Below are positions 1-11,400 of a stretch of 28,837 bases of DNA, piece by piece. The notes beneath the pieces are model-generated. The model had not been told where the DNA came from, made no database searches, and saw only the letters and a list, made by a program, of their open reading frames with translations. This DNA is from Lingula anatina (lineage: Eukaryota > Brachiopoda > Lingulata > Lingulida > Lingulidae). A program made the translations under genes and the position numbers. The DNA lies in NCBI RefSeq assembly GCF_001039355.2, contig NW_019775695.1, forward strand, positions 116,416 through 145,252, in the 5' to 3' direction. The number at the start of each line of letters is the position of its first letter. Positions within the stretch are counted from its first letter, which is position 1.

Positions 1-1079
1 AAAATAAAATAAAATAAATAAAATAATAATGAAAAAAATGAATGAGACACGGAGGGATGTGGATGTGTCTCTTACCCCCCCTTCTCCTCAGAACCATTTT
101 GAGATTTCTTTTTTTGCGGAGACTTTTCTCCTAGATTCGGAAGTAATTTTGTTGTTAATGTAATACAGTCCGCTGTCTTAATGCTATTTTGCTGTCCCCG
201 AACTGTTTATATATCAACAATCATAAACCCCACTGTCCATTGGATTTTGGAGAGAAAAACTGACTTTTCCTGTCTTCATAGACAACACTCTTGCTTATAG
301 ACCGACTGATCTTAAATAAATTTTTTGAGTACAAATTTTAAAAAAATAACCAAGATACACCTGTTTGTACGATTTTAAAGCGAATGTATATCTTGGGGAA
401 AAAAACCAAGTTAACCGTCACATTAGTACTTTGCAGTGTGCAATTCGCGTATAGATGCAATTTATTAACATGGATAGTTTATTTGAGAAAGAAATAAAAA
501 CAGGAAAAAATTAGATCTAGGAGATAAAAATCAGGAAAAAAAACTCATGAAAACATCTTTTATTGAATGCCACCGCCTGAGATGTGTAAGACCGGGATAA
601 ATAAAGTATATGAGGGGTGACGCTAGAGAAAGACTATACAGAATATACAGTATCTTTGTTACTTTCACTACAAAAATGAAGGTTAAAAGGTGAAAATCAT
701 CGATGCTTGGCAATTTTCTGAATTTTTAATCACGCTAGCATACAGGCCTAGTGTATAATAAGACTCAAAAGAAAAGATAAAAACACTCTCTAACATTGAT
801 CCATATGTAAGAAACAAATTACACGTGTCATTCATTATCTATATTCTACACTTGTAGGCCCTATTAGAGATTTTGAATGTGGAGTGTAGTCTACAGTGTC
901 TACACAAAATATCGGCTAATGCCTGAAGAACAAAATGCCGCTACATATTGATCTTGTTGTGTCTGAAAAAATATGTGCACAGAAAATTAAAGGAAAATTA
1001 TAAATGACGCATTTTGCATAGATAAATGGAGCAAAGGCACACTGGTTTGGGTCAAAGTGAGCCAACGTGAGATTTCAAA
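1..1079. other. Upstream intergenic DNA, no gene seen
   Basis: The stretch opens with an A-rich AAAT-type simple repeat (1-46). A small hairpin, GAGACAC/GTGTCTC, is at 44-71. The rest is AT-rich unique-looking sequence. The only long open frame (531-713, minus strand) is hydrophobic and low in information and matches nothing I know. Confidence 0.6.
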
Positions 1080-1137
1080 GTTATACTTCCGTGTTGTATC
1101 GATGTTCTGATGACGTCACATAATTGACTTTTTCAAG

Positions 1138-1155
1138 ATGGCGGACATGGGTTAG
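1138..1155 (+). other. Upstream ORF 1 (MADMG)
   Basis: This is a five-codon ORF whose ATG lies inside the first YY1-like motif, ending at TAG. It is in a different frame from the main ORF. It is relevant only if transcription starts upstream of about 1138, which is not shown. Confidence 0.3.
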
Positions 1156-1175
1156 TCAGGTTCAGTGTCTCCACA

Positions 1176-1211
1176 ATGACTGGTATCTATGCTAACATCG
1201 CAGGTGATTAG
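1176..1211 (+). other. Upstream ORF 2 (MTGIYANIAGD)
   Basis: This is an 11-codon ORF ending in TAG and in the same frame as the UNC13 start. It may be translated if the 5' leader includes it. No family match. Confidence 0.35.
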
Positions 1212-1223
1212 AAACTGCAGAAG

Positions 1224-1259
1224 ATGGCAGATTTACGTGAAGAATACCAGTTTCATTGA
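1224..1259 (+). other. Upstream ORF 3 (MADLREEYQFH)
   Basis: This is an 11-codon ORF starting in the second YY1-like motif and ending at TGA three bases before the UNC13 ATG, in the same frame. Its position would make it a candidate for reinitiation control. The TGA also rules out an N-terminal extension. Confidence 0.4.
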
Positions 1260-1262
1260 ACT

Positions 1263-1284
1263 ATGTCTCTACTCTGTGTGTGTG
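1263..1284 (+). CDS. unc13: UNC13 exon 1 (start codon)
   Basis: This exon encodes MSLLCVC plus the first base of a valine codon, then meets a consensus donor, G|gtaagt. The start is well fixed. The product begins exactly like vertebrate Munc13-1 (MSLLCV), and an in-frame TGA at 1257-1259 lies one codon upstream, so no longer N-terminus is possible on this transcript. The bases before the ATG (ACTATG) are only a moderate Kozak context. Residue 7 is Cys, whereas the vertebrate proteins I recall have Gly or Arg there. Confidence 0.93.
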
Positions 1285-2725
1285 GTAAGTAGCTTGCGAA
1301 CTTGGGTAAAAAAATATTCGGCGACTGTACTTGACATTGGCAAGTCAACATGAATGGAGAGTCGGCTGTCAGATGGAGTGGCAGAGCCTCAGCGCCTTAT
1401 ATTACGTTCGACAACCTGACGTTACCTTTATTCACCGTTACTGCCTATCTGGCACAGAAAACTTCACGATCTAAATAACCTCTTACATCAATGGTCTAAA
1501 GGAGTGGGACCCATCTGAGTAACGTTACTGGTAGTAGAGTACTGGTATACTGGTATACTGGCCAAATAACATGGGTCGGTGCAATACGTTGGCTTAGTTT
1601 GTAATAAAACCAACATTGGCATCTACTGTGACCCAGGGTTCAATATTACAGACTATTGCAGTTTCTATTTATTAAGTCAATATGTAAACCACTTGGACAC
1701 TTACTGGATGAGAATTTCAATAAGGGCAACTTTTGGGGACAATAAGTGTTTTCGTATTTATCCTAACATTTTAGCAAAGTGACTCATATAAAAAGCCACA
1801 GATTTTTCAATGTACAATTCTTTGCACTGTATTGAAAGTTATTCATAAATCCCTATGAATTTTTAAAACATGACTTGTCATATCCAAAGTCGTTATATAC
1901 GGTTAAAGTGTAGCCCTATCTCATGCAGATTGTATTTTATATTTGCAACATTTTGCGAAAAAACTATACCTTGATCAGGGATGACATTTTCCTGACTACC
2001 ACCAGATTTCCAACTTTTTGGGAGCCTCTGAATGGCAGTCTCATCCCTGCTTGGTTGCTTAACAACCCAAAGGGACTAATTGTAGGGTATTGGTTCCCAT
2101 TTTTGAAGTACCTAGGTTTTATAAGATCTCATAACAAAGACAAACCCTTGGTATTTTGCAAAACCACCAAAGCTATTATGTCTAATATTATGCCTCTGCT
2201 TAATATACTCTTCCATAAAAAAAAGTTAAAAAAATAATTATAAAATGCACAATGTTAATGGGCCCCAACATTAAATTGGAGTGCAGAGTAATAATAGTGC
2301 AAAGCCATAAGCAATATCAGAAATGGTCGGTACCCCATGCATTAACTGAAGATCTAATTTAATCTCTTTTTGTATTTTATTGTGGTCATTTTCACTGTCA
2401 TTGTAGAACTTGGTCCATTATCATAGACCATGTAATTGGACATGTGAAGTGCATTATAAATTGCCAACTTAATAGAATTTGGTAATTCTCTAGGGTATTG
2501 GAGTTTAAATGAAAACTGTACCAAGAAATGATGCCATATTGCTATATTAATCATTTATTGGTTTATAAAGACAAAAGAGATAATTGCAGAGCTTGACATA
2601 CCTATAAGATATGTCTTTCCCAAGTGACACCTTGTGGTTGCCCTTTTTAACGATAAGTAAAAACAGCAGTTAAGAATTTTTTCTCATTTTCTGCTATTTT
2701 GTTTTATGCAAGAATGAAGATATAT

Positions 2726-2809
<84 letters not shown>

Positions 2810-5800
2810 TGTTCGAGTTTAGTCTTTGGTTGTGAAAGAACATAACATTATATAGATTACTAGTAGGTGTTTTCTGCAACGTTGCTCATCCTGACAGTGT
2901 TTGAAAGACAGGTAAAATGTTTGGAAATTTTCATTAAGGACAACTGTCACAGTGATGTCCCTTGGGGCCAAATTGATTTGTAATTTGAGTCCTGACATGA
3001 ATACTAGTAGAGGCAACCTGAATGAAAAAATGGCAAGTTGTCTTTATGACAAAAATGATGTATTATCTGTTAAAAAAAAAAAAAATTCAATTTCATCATT
3101 CAGGCTGGCAAGCACTGTGCATTAATATGAATTTATGTAATAGCTTGTCACTGTGGTTTTTTTTTTTTTTAATAAATATGTAATATTTTGTCTCAAACAA
3201 TTTTAAGTCCAGTGTTCATTGCTGTAGATAAATATACTGGTACCAGTAATTTTGAAATGGTATTTTTTTCTTTTCAGTAAAGAAAGCAAGACTGGTTGGC
3301 AGTGAAGGTATGTTCTTCTGTCCCTCTTATCTTGTGTATATCCTTTCCACGACATCTGTTCCATCTTTAACATCTCCATCCATTTATAAAAAAATTATCT
3401 TATTTCCCTTGAATAAGGAAGAGGAGTCGAGTTATAACTAGGAGTCGAGTTATTATTCCACTCATTCTTTTAAATTACTAGTAAGTTGTTGGAAAAAAGT
3501 GTCAAACGTGTAAGGGGGAGAAGAGAGATTTTATAGAGGAAAAAATTCTGTGAAAATGTTTAAAACTTGAATGTGATTTTAGCTACTTTAAGGGGCCCGC
3601 ACACAGTGAGCATTCGGCGCGCGCCACTTGCGCTGCGCCAGATGCTCGCGCTCCTCAGCTCCCCGCAAATGATGCGCTCTTTGCTCAGCAGAGATGCCTC
3701 CCGGCCTGCCCCTATCGGACGCACCGCGAACTGTGGGATCATGTGATTAAGGAAACATTACATATTTATTTTTTTTCTGAAAGTAATGGCAAACGGTGAC
3801 CACGTTAATCAATCAGACTAACTATAACTGTGTACATTTTTGTTTACTTCGCTGGAGGCTGCCATTTTTCTTTGTTTCCGGCTACCGGCACGTGCGCATT
3901 GTTGGCATGGCGTGAGCAATCGGCGCTTGCACCCCGCACACGCTGAGACATTTGCCTCAAGAGACCAAAAATATCAAACACGTGAGATATTTTGCTCAGC
4001 CGCGCGAGAGGCAAAAATCTCACCAAAATAGCCCCGCACAAGATGAGAAAACGGCGCAGCGCAAGTGGCACGTGCCAAATGCTCACCGTGTACGGGCCCC
4101 TTTAGGGTTACAAGAAAAAAATACACAATAATTGACAGACATCAAACTTTTATAATTCTTAAAAGAATTAAAATGTTATAAAATAATTTTAGTTGTAAGC
4201 ATAGCACATTTTAGAAAAACTAGATGGTGTCTGTTCAGTGGAAGTTCAGTTGTTATGATGTACTATGTCTATACTCATTTCACCCTAACAAATGGTATTG
4301 CATTGGAAAAAAAATCTGGTGAGATCCCACTATCCTTGCCTATGAATATGATATTAAAGTTTGAACAGGGTTCCAGTCCAGTTCAAGTTTCCATGTAATT
4401 ACTTAATGCATTCAGATTCATTGCAAAGAGATCTATTGATCAAACTATCACTTGACATTTTACTGCAGAGAAGCAATTAAAAGCAGCACATAATACATAA
4501 TATGATGAAATCTGTTATTCAACGTATGTTAGTTGGGTTTTATTGTGAATGCAGGGTGTAAGTTGCAAGCATAGAGGGAAATGTTATCCTACATAAAGAA
4601 CAGCGTGATAGTACGTTTGTAATAATTCTGTGTGAATCATTCAGAGGGAACAATGTATTCTGCACGTCATACATTTGATACATAACACTGGTATGCACAC
4701 AAATGTGTGCAGGTATAATATGATTATGTAACCATATCTGAAAATAAAGAGTTTGCTAGCAACTGCATAGATTCTCCTTGTATTGTCCGGTAAAAGGGCA
4801 AATGGCATCATCCACAGCTGCTTAATCATAACTTCTCTAAAACAAAATGCTAAACCTATCCTAAGAGAACATTACAGAAGAATCTTTTTCTCGGGTTTTT
4901 GAGTAAAAGAATTCAATCCATGTAGATATTCGAGTATCAGTTGTCTGGGTGGTGCAATTTCAGCATTTTTTGCCCTGCTGTGTACTCCGTAATCAGTGCT
5001 ATAATATTCAAGGATCAAGTTGTGTAGAGACCATTGGGTTTTGTACTCCAGATTGATAATAGATAAATCCCAGGCAACATATAAATCTGTTGGGTGCTAC
5101 TCGTTTGAAACATGTATATGCATTTTTGACCAGAGAATACTCATAAAAGCATAGAATTAGATCCTCCAGTGTATTACTGACAGATATAAATAACGAAACA
5201 ACCTTTAAGTTTTTCTCTGCAGGTTTCTTAAAGGGCAGCGGGGTGTTATAAAAAATTGAATTTTATTGATTTTATTGTCTGCTTGATCCAGTAGGTTGGT
5301 ATCCTCTGAAGTGACCTGAGAAGGATTTCTTTTCCTGGCCACCAAGGAATAAGTCTGAAAAGGGAAAATGACATAGCATGAAGAAAATGGACATTCATTT
5401 GGATTTTTACAAAATCTTAACACAATTGAATGGGATTTTTATAGAAAGTTTGTGTTATTTAGTATAGCTTTATGGCTTAAATACCATTTATTGGCATTCA
5501 TGCAAGAGAAAAAAACAAATGCATGATATTTCTTTAAAAAGGGGGTAGTGGCAACCAGACTGCATTGAAAAAAAATCTTCATAGTTTAAAGTATCCTGTC
5601 ATTTTCTTGGTTTGTTTCAGTTCGTTAATGCCAGTCTGTTTAGATTTAGCAGTTAACAAGCCAAGTTTCATTTTAGATCCTATGCAGTAAGGCAGTTTCT
5701 TCAGTTTCGTCAAACAACTGACAAGGGAGTCCACGTGTTGCTTTACATAAAAACCGAAGCAGACCAAACATGGGGTTTAAATGGGTTTGCTATTGTAAAC

Positions 5801-8393
5801 ACCATATTTGAAAAAGTGAATGAAATACAAGCTTCCTAATCCTTGTCCAGACTACTCCTAATCTCCTTGCAACACAGTCCATGAGTTCTTTCCAATTTAG
5901 AACATGAAAGATCAATACAAAACCTGTGCCTGCTCCCTGCTTTGTTGTGGACTTGTTCAAGCGGTATGCGCTGGGTCCGTGAACATCAGTCATGGAGTGA
6001 GCCGATAAATAAGAAGAGTGTGATATGAACTTTATTGAAAGGGCAGGGGTCAGTTGGTGAGAGGAAGAGAGTGAAAGCTGGTGGAATGGTTCCATATCTC
6101 TTTTGTTTGTGGTTTGCAAAAGGAGCCTCTTCTAATTGATAGTTTCGAGTGTTAGGTCCAACTCTGTCTGAAAAAAAAAAAAAAAAACAACTACAACAAC
6201 AAAACAAAAAACAATATAACCAAATGTGAAAAAGATAGCTACTGATTGAATATTTTGTAAATGTGAAAAGTAGTGTCAAAATTTTCATCACATATTGTGG
6301 CTAATTAGTATATTTCATTTGAAAAATTATCATCAAATTGGTTCCAGAAATTTATTCACACTCCTAATTTCCAAATACATCTCAATATTATTTCTTGTAT
6401 TGACATGTAGTGGTTTGAAGGATTACTGTAGTTGCTAGGCTATGTGGAATAAGTTAGAATTACTTGGGTTGAGTAGGTAGAGAAAAGTACAGAGTCCATG
6501 CAAATTCACTCTCAAGGAAAAAGTCACTGTGCAACTCAAACAGGTTACAATGATCTCCCGGAACTTGTTTAGAAAAATCATTTTTTTTTCTTTTATAAAC
6601 AGATAATGCTTAACTGTCATTTCCTTTGGATTAGCTATAATGTTTGCATTAACTGATGTACAGTGTATTCTGAAATGTGCCAGTATGATTTAAATTTCCT
6701 ATATGGACTCTCTGTACTGATGTGGAACAATGCTTTCATTTGATAAATGGAAGATGTGCCAGATTATCGTCAGTGCCAGACTGTATATGTAATATTATAG
6801 TGATTGCATATACAAGCATCAACCCTTAATCAGACATTGTGGTTTGTGAGATATAGCAACATCAGTGACATTCTATTTATATGAGTTTTCTGCTTTTTGT
6901 GGTTATCCTCGTTTGTCTGACATCCTTCCCTTCCTGCTTCCCCACTTGACCCCACCCTTTGCACGCCTTGCTGCCTTACTTTATCATGTGCATATTCCAT
7001 CTAAATCATGTTTGATCATACCAATATGCCAGCATGCATCTGTCTGTTAAGATGAATAATTATATGTAGATTTGATTGGAGAAGTAGCATCTCTGGCTTT
7101 CATTGATCTGCCAGCTGGTAGGATTGGGAAGAAGGCCCACTGGAGATTGCAACAAGAAAAACCTATTATCTTTCAACAAAATAGGCGCAAACTTGATTAG
7201 AATCATGCCTTTGGTATTTTCTCATATATGCTGTTTCTTTTGCATTTTTTAGAATATTTTTTGCTCTAGGAAGGCATTATTTATTTTGATATGCTTCTGA
7301 GTGGGTTAATCTGGTAAATAGAGAGGATAGACTCCCAGGAAAACAGAAGGTTACTATGCTGATATTGATAACCGAGAGGCTCAATCATTGGGAATTTAAT
7401 TGGTTATGTAAGAAATTCAATGGGGCTCACATTTTATAAGACACGGTTGATATTTCTGGTAATTGCAGTCCAAAAATTGTATCTGTTAATAAAGGAAAGC
7501 GATCTAAGGATGTGCTGCAGAATTTTAAAAAAGTTAAATGCTACATTAAAATTTGAGAGGAATTATGAAATGTCAGTATAAGCTTAAGGATTCAACAGAT
7601 TTATATGTAGGGCACATTTATTCACACAAATATGATTTCCAGCCCAAACAGAGTTAGATAAATGTTGTGATATTTTGAAAAAAGGTATAAAAAAACTGTG
7701 AAGAGTTATCCTGTTGGAAAAAATATGAGTATGTGGAGTTCATTGGCTGTTTAACTGATCAAACCCATAATAAAGTCTGTTGACATCACCAGGGACCCAT
7801 ATGGGAGCTTCAGGTGTTATGTTTCTGGATTTAACAAATCTACGTTAATAAATTTTTAGTTTTTAAACATGTTGAAACTTTTATTAACAATAAAAACAAA
7901 CAATCCCAATCCTTGTCACATTGCTAAACAACCCAGAAAGATGACTAATTACAGATATATATACAATGATTGTGGTAAACACAACATAACTTAGCACCAG
8001 ACAAGATATCGCTTACTGCATGTGAAAACTAAAATTCTTAACTACAATTATTTCATGAGGTCATTTATATCCATTTCACACCAGTAGCGAATTTGATTAC
8101 AATTCGAAGCGTTGTAGTAGTGTGAATGGATGAGGATGTCTGTTAACCAGTTTCTCAAAATCCTGCTAGCTAGCTGCATTTTTGACATCAATTGGAATAA
8201 CTCATTGGAACTGGCAACAGGTGAAGATATCACTGCATGTTGCGCATGTGCCAACAAAAATGTGGGAAATAAGACAACATCAAACTATGGGACAGTGGAC
8301 AGGAAAAGAAGTTTAAAGCTTGTTAGAAGTCACGTGTAGGGGAAGGAGATACATCAAAAATCCTTAACAAACCAGAGAAATGGTTTTCCAAAT

Positions 8394-8437
<44 letters not shown>

Positions 8438-11400
8438 AAAACAGTATGTATACCATAAAGAAATAAATGACACCCATCTTTTTGTATGCTCAAGTTTTCC
8501 TGTGTGGCACATGCAAGATTGTTCAAACTGCAGGAAGTCGCACTGGCATTTTCAGCTTTGCAATTCTGCTTCATTTTGCTGTGTGTAAACAGGAAAGTGA
8601 ATCAAATTTTTCATCTGAAATTCATATTCAAAAATTTGAATTTTTTCGCATTGTAGTCTGAATGTGGTATTTAATGAACTATCTCTAGTCTCAGTTGTCT
8701 AGCTGCGGACTAAAACTTGATGTGCTCAGAAGCTTAATTAATTGGTTAAAGCTCATTCCCTGGCCTAGCCATCTCAATCTGCTCTGTTCCGTGATGTAAT
8801 TTGGCTAGATTATACTGTTTTGTAAGTTTAACCATTGCATGGATTAATCACAGGGGCTGCTCAAGGCATAATGTGCAATAATAGTGTGTGATGCGAAGTA
8901 ATTGCAGCTTCTTATGATTAAGTGTTCAGTGTGAAAGTGAGGATTTTTCCCAGGTAAACCTTAAATTTTAATTAGATGCAAATACCATTATTATGAGATA
9001 TAAATGGCAAAAATGAAGAAATAAGAGGTGTGCCAGATTATTTAGTCAAAATTCTTCCTCTTTTTTTTCCTGTCTTCACAATCCGTGGCAGTCTGTTCTT
9101 TCATCCTTGTGCATCTGTCTCTGTGATGGTTTACTTTCTTTCCTTGTCTCGTTGCTTTACCTGCAAAACTGGACATATAGACATAAGTTAATAAACTTTA
9201 CAGAAATAAATATGAGATACAGTTAGATGCAGTAATATCCAATTAATAAGTTTGATCAACAGCCAGGGTAAATAAGGTAAGGCAAAGCATAAGGCTCAGG
9301 TTTCCAATTATAAATTTGATTGACTTGGGGAGGAAAATGGGCCTGGCTAAGATATAAGGAGTCAGTATACTGCCATTGTACATGGGTGAACACCATGTTG
9401 TAGATGTATGAAGTCAATAAAGATGGACTAACAATAGCAGCAAGCCAGAGAATAATGCCATTGATTTCCCCCTGGGTTTTCTTTACATTCCCTGGAATCA
9501 GACAGAGTTCAAGATAATTCTTTGTAATAGCAGACAATTATCATTGGGGATATCTAACCTCAGACACAAACGTGAATTGATGTGTTCAGGACAGTGCTCA
9601 GTTGCAGTATTTTATCCTTAATAGGAATCACTTTTCTCTATTCCGTATCCATGCTTGTTTATTCTCGTCCATGCCTGGCAAAGTTTTTTCTTTTCTAATT
9701 TCCCAGTAATTAACACTGATATTGATGTATCAATGGGTTCCTACAAGAGAGGACCAATATTTGCAAATTCTTATGTCAATTCTTCAAATACATTTCAAAA
9801 TACAGCTCAAAATCACCAACCACTTCATGTCTTTTGGTTGACTGCCTATTGCCAATATAAATAATCTAACAGTTTTTTATATACAGACACTTACAGTGTC
9901 TGTATATATTCTGGTTTGTCTGTCTGTCAGTGTCGTCACAGTCGCCTTGGTGTCCGACACATTCATCCCATATCTGCCAAACTGTATTTTTGTTTTACTT
10001 TAAATTAACTGACTTGCTTTGTTTGGTATGACATATGACATGACATTCATCCCATATCTGCCAAACTGTATTTTTGTTTTACTTTAAATTAACTGACTTG
10101 CTTTGTTTGGTAAAGAAGCAGGTTGCTTTCAAAAAGTCAGCATCCATTCACATTTACAGTAATTATTCTGTTTTTTTGCACAATTTTGGTGACATTGGCC
10201 CCATAACTGCCAAACTATATTTTTGCTTTACATTAGATTTACTGAGTAGCTTTGTTTGGTAAAGAAGCAGGTTGCTTTTGAAAATCTGTATGAATAGTTT
10301 ACATTTACTGTACTTATTTTGTTTTTTTTTGTACAATTTTGGTGATGTTCACCCCAGAACTGCCAAACCATATTTTTGTTTTACATTAAATTTACTGAGT
10401 GGCTTTGTTTGGTAAAGTGGCAGGTTCCTTTCGAAAATCAGCATGATTGCTTTACATTTACGGTAATTATTCCGTTTTTTTTATATATTTTATTTTTCAC
10501 ACATGAGCATTTTCAGTGGCTTTTTTAACCCATGAAACTGAATTACTTGCTAGTTTATTAATATCCATGTTGCCTGTAGTACATAATGTAAGAGGGTAAG
10601 GGCGATTATGCTGTTTTAGAGCATAGTGTTAGTAATAGTGCATCAAAATTGGCCAAAACATTCGTCTGAACATTTGTCAGCTTTGCTGCCTTGTTTCCTG
10701 TATTGTGTCTGTATATTTGTCAGCTTTGCTGTCTCGTTTATATTTTTAAGGATCATAAGTAAAATAAATGGTTTTCCATGTTGTAAATTTTATTTCTGTT
10801 GAATATGACTTTTTGTTGTTTGATTGATAGATTTTGATCTATAGATATGTACACTGTATATAGATGGATTTTATTCAAGACTACTGATATTTGACTTTAT
10901 AAAACAGAGGAAATAATAAATCATCATTAAGCTGATGATTGAAAATTGAATTGCATTAATCTGATATAACACATGATTCCCATTCTTTCTTTATATTTGT
11001 ATTAAAAAGCAATTGCAATAATGATTTTTTTTCTTTTTTCCAGAAAAATTCCATAGCTATGTCACACTCAAACTCCAAAATGTGAAATCTACTACTATCG
11101 CGGTAAAGGGCAGACAGCCAAGCTGGGAGCAAGACTTTATGTTGTAAGTGTTCAACAGGTTGCACACAGAAAACCACCTCTTGTGTGAGCCTCTTTACTT
11201 ACTTTTTCTATTGCCACTGCTCACCAACATTGATATGACTTATCTTTTGCTGTATTGAGCAAATGTTCCATGATTTATTTGGTTGATTATCTTGCAATTT
11301 ATGAAGAGGAATATTTGAAAGAGGTATTATTATCTTGCAGATTTATGTAATTTAGGTTAAAGAAAGTATATTTCTGGAGTGAAATTGGACTCATCTGCAA

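Larger units (their letters stand above)
1080..1262 (+). promoter_or_regulatory. Probable UNC13 promoter and 5' leader: ETS, CRE and YY1-like sites
   Basis: Within 180 bases of the start codon lie tACTTCCGtg (1086-1092, an ETS site in reverse orientation), the full CRE palindrome TGACGTCA (1111-1118) and CAAGATGGCGGAC (1134-1146, a strong YY1 match). A second YY1-like core, AAGATGGCAG, is at 1221-1230. The stretch 1080-1430 is clearly richer in CpG than the surrounding AT-rich DNA. There is no TATA box at the expected place. The CRE is an established CREB target. That it acts on this gene is inference, as is the transcription start. Confidence 0.6.
3591..4101. mobile_element. Non-autonomous DNA transposon (MITE-like), PIF/Harbinger-type signature
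   Basis: Terminal inverted repeats of 49 bp start AGGGGCCCG and match at 44 positions by eye (3591-3639 against 4053-4101). The element is flanked on both sides by TTA (3588-3590 and 4102-4104), read as a 3-bp target-site duplication, which with this size suggests a PIF/Harbinger-derived MITE. It is far richer in G, C and CpG than its surroundings. Small open frames inside it (3560-3742, 3840-4031, 3844-4086) are by-products of that composition, and no transposase is encoded. The middle (3740-3860) is AT-rich. Superfamily assignment is inference. Confidence 0.8.
3308..11043 (+). other. UNC13 intron 2
   Basis: The intron is 7,736 bases. It contains a GC-rich inverted-repeat element (3591-4101), a CA microsatellite (8397-8433), a perfect hairpin (9878-9908) and tandem repeats (9959-10480). 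The stretches 4105-8396 and 8434-9877 show only AT-rich sequence with homopolymer runs such as poly-A at 6171-6187. The open frames there (for example 5790-6119, minus strand) match nothing I know. Confidence 0.85.

Noticed and set aside
2694-2879. Ile/Tyr-rich open frame
   Set aside because: It is a translated TA repeat.
3560-4086. Three open frames rich in Arg, Ala and Ser
   Set aside because: They lie in or across the GC-rich inverted-repeat element, with no transposase motif. Their composition explains their length.
5205-5423. Acceptor-like tttttctctgcag at about 5222 suggesting an extra exon
   Set aside because: The following frame gives no Munc13-like peptide, and exons 2 and 3 already join correctly in frame and in family alignment.
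5790-6291. Two overlapping minus-strand frames of 109 and 101 codons
   Set aside because: The upstream one runs through a poly-T tract and neither has a recognisable domain, splice context or codon bias.
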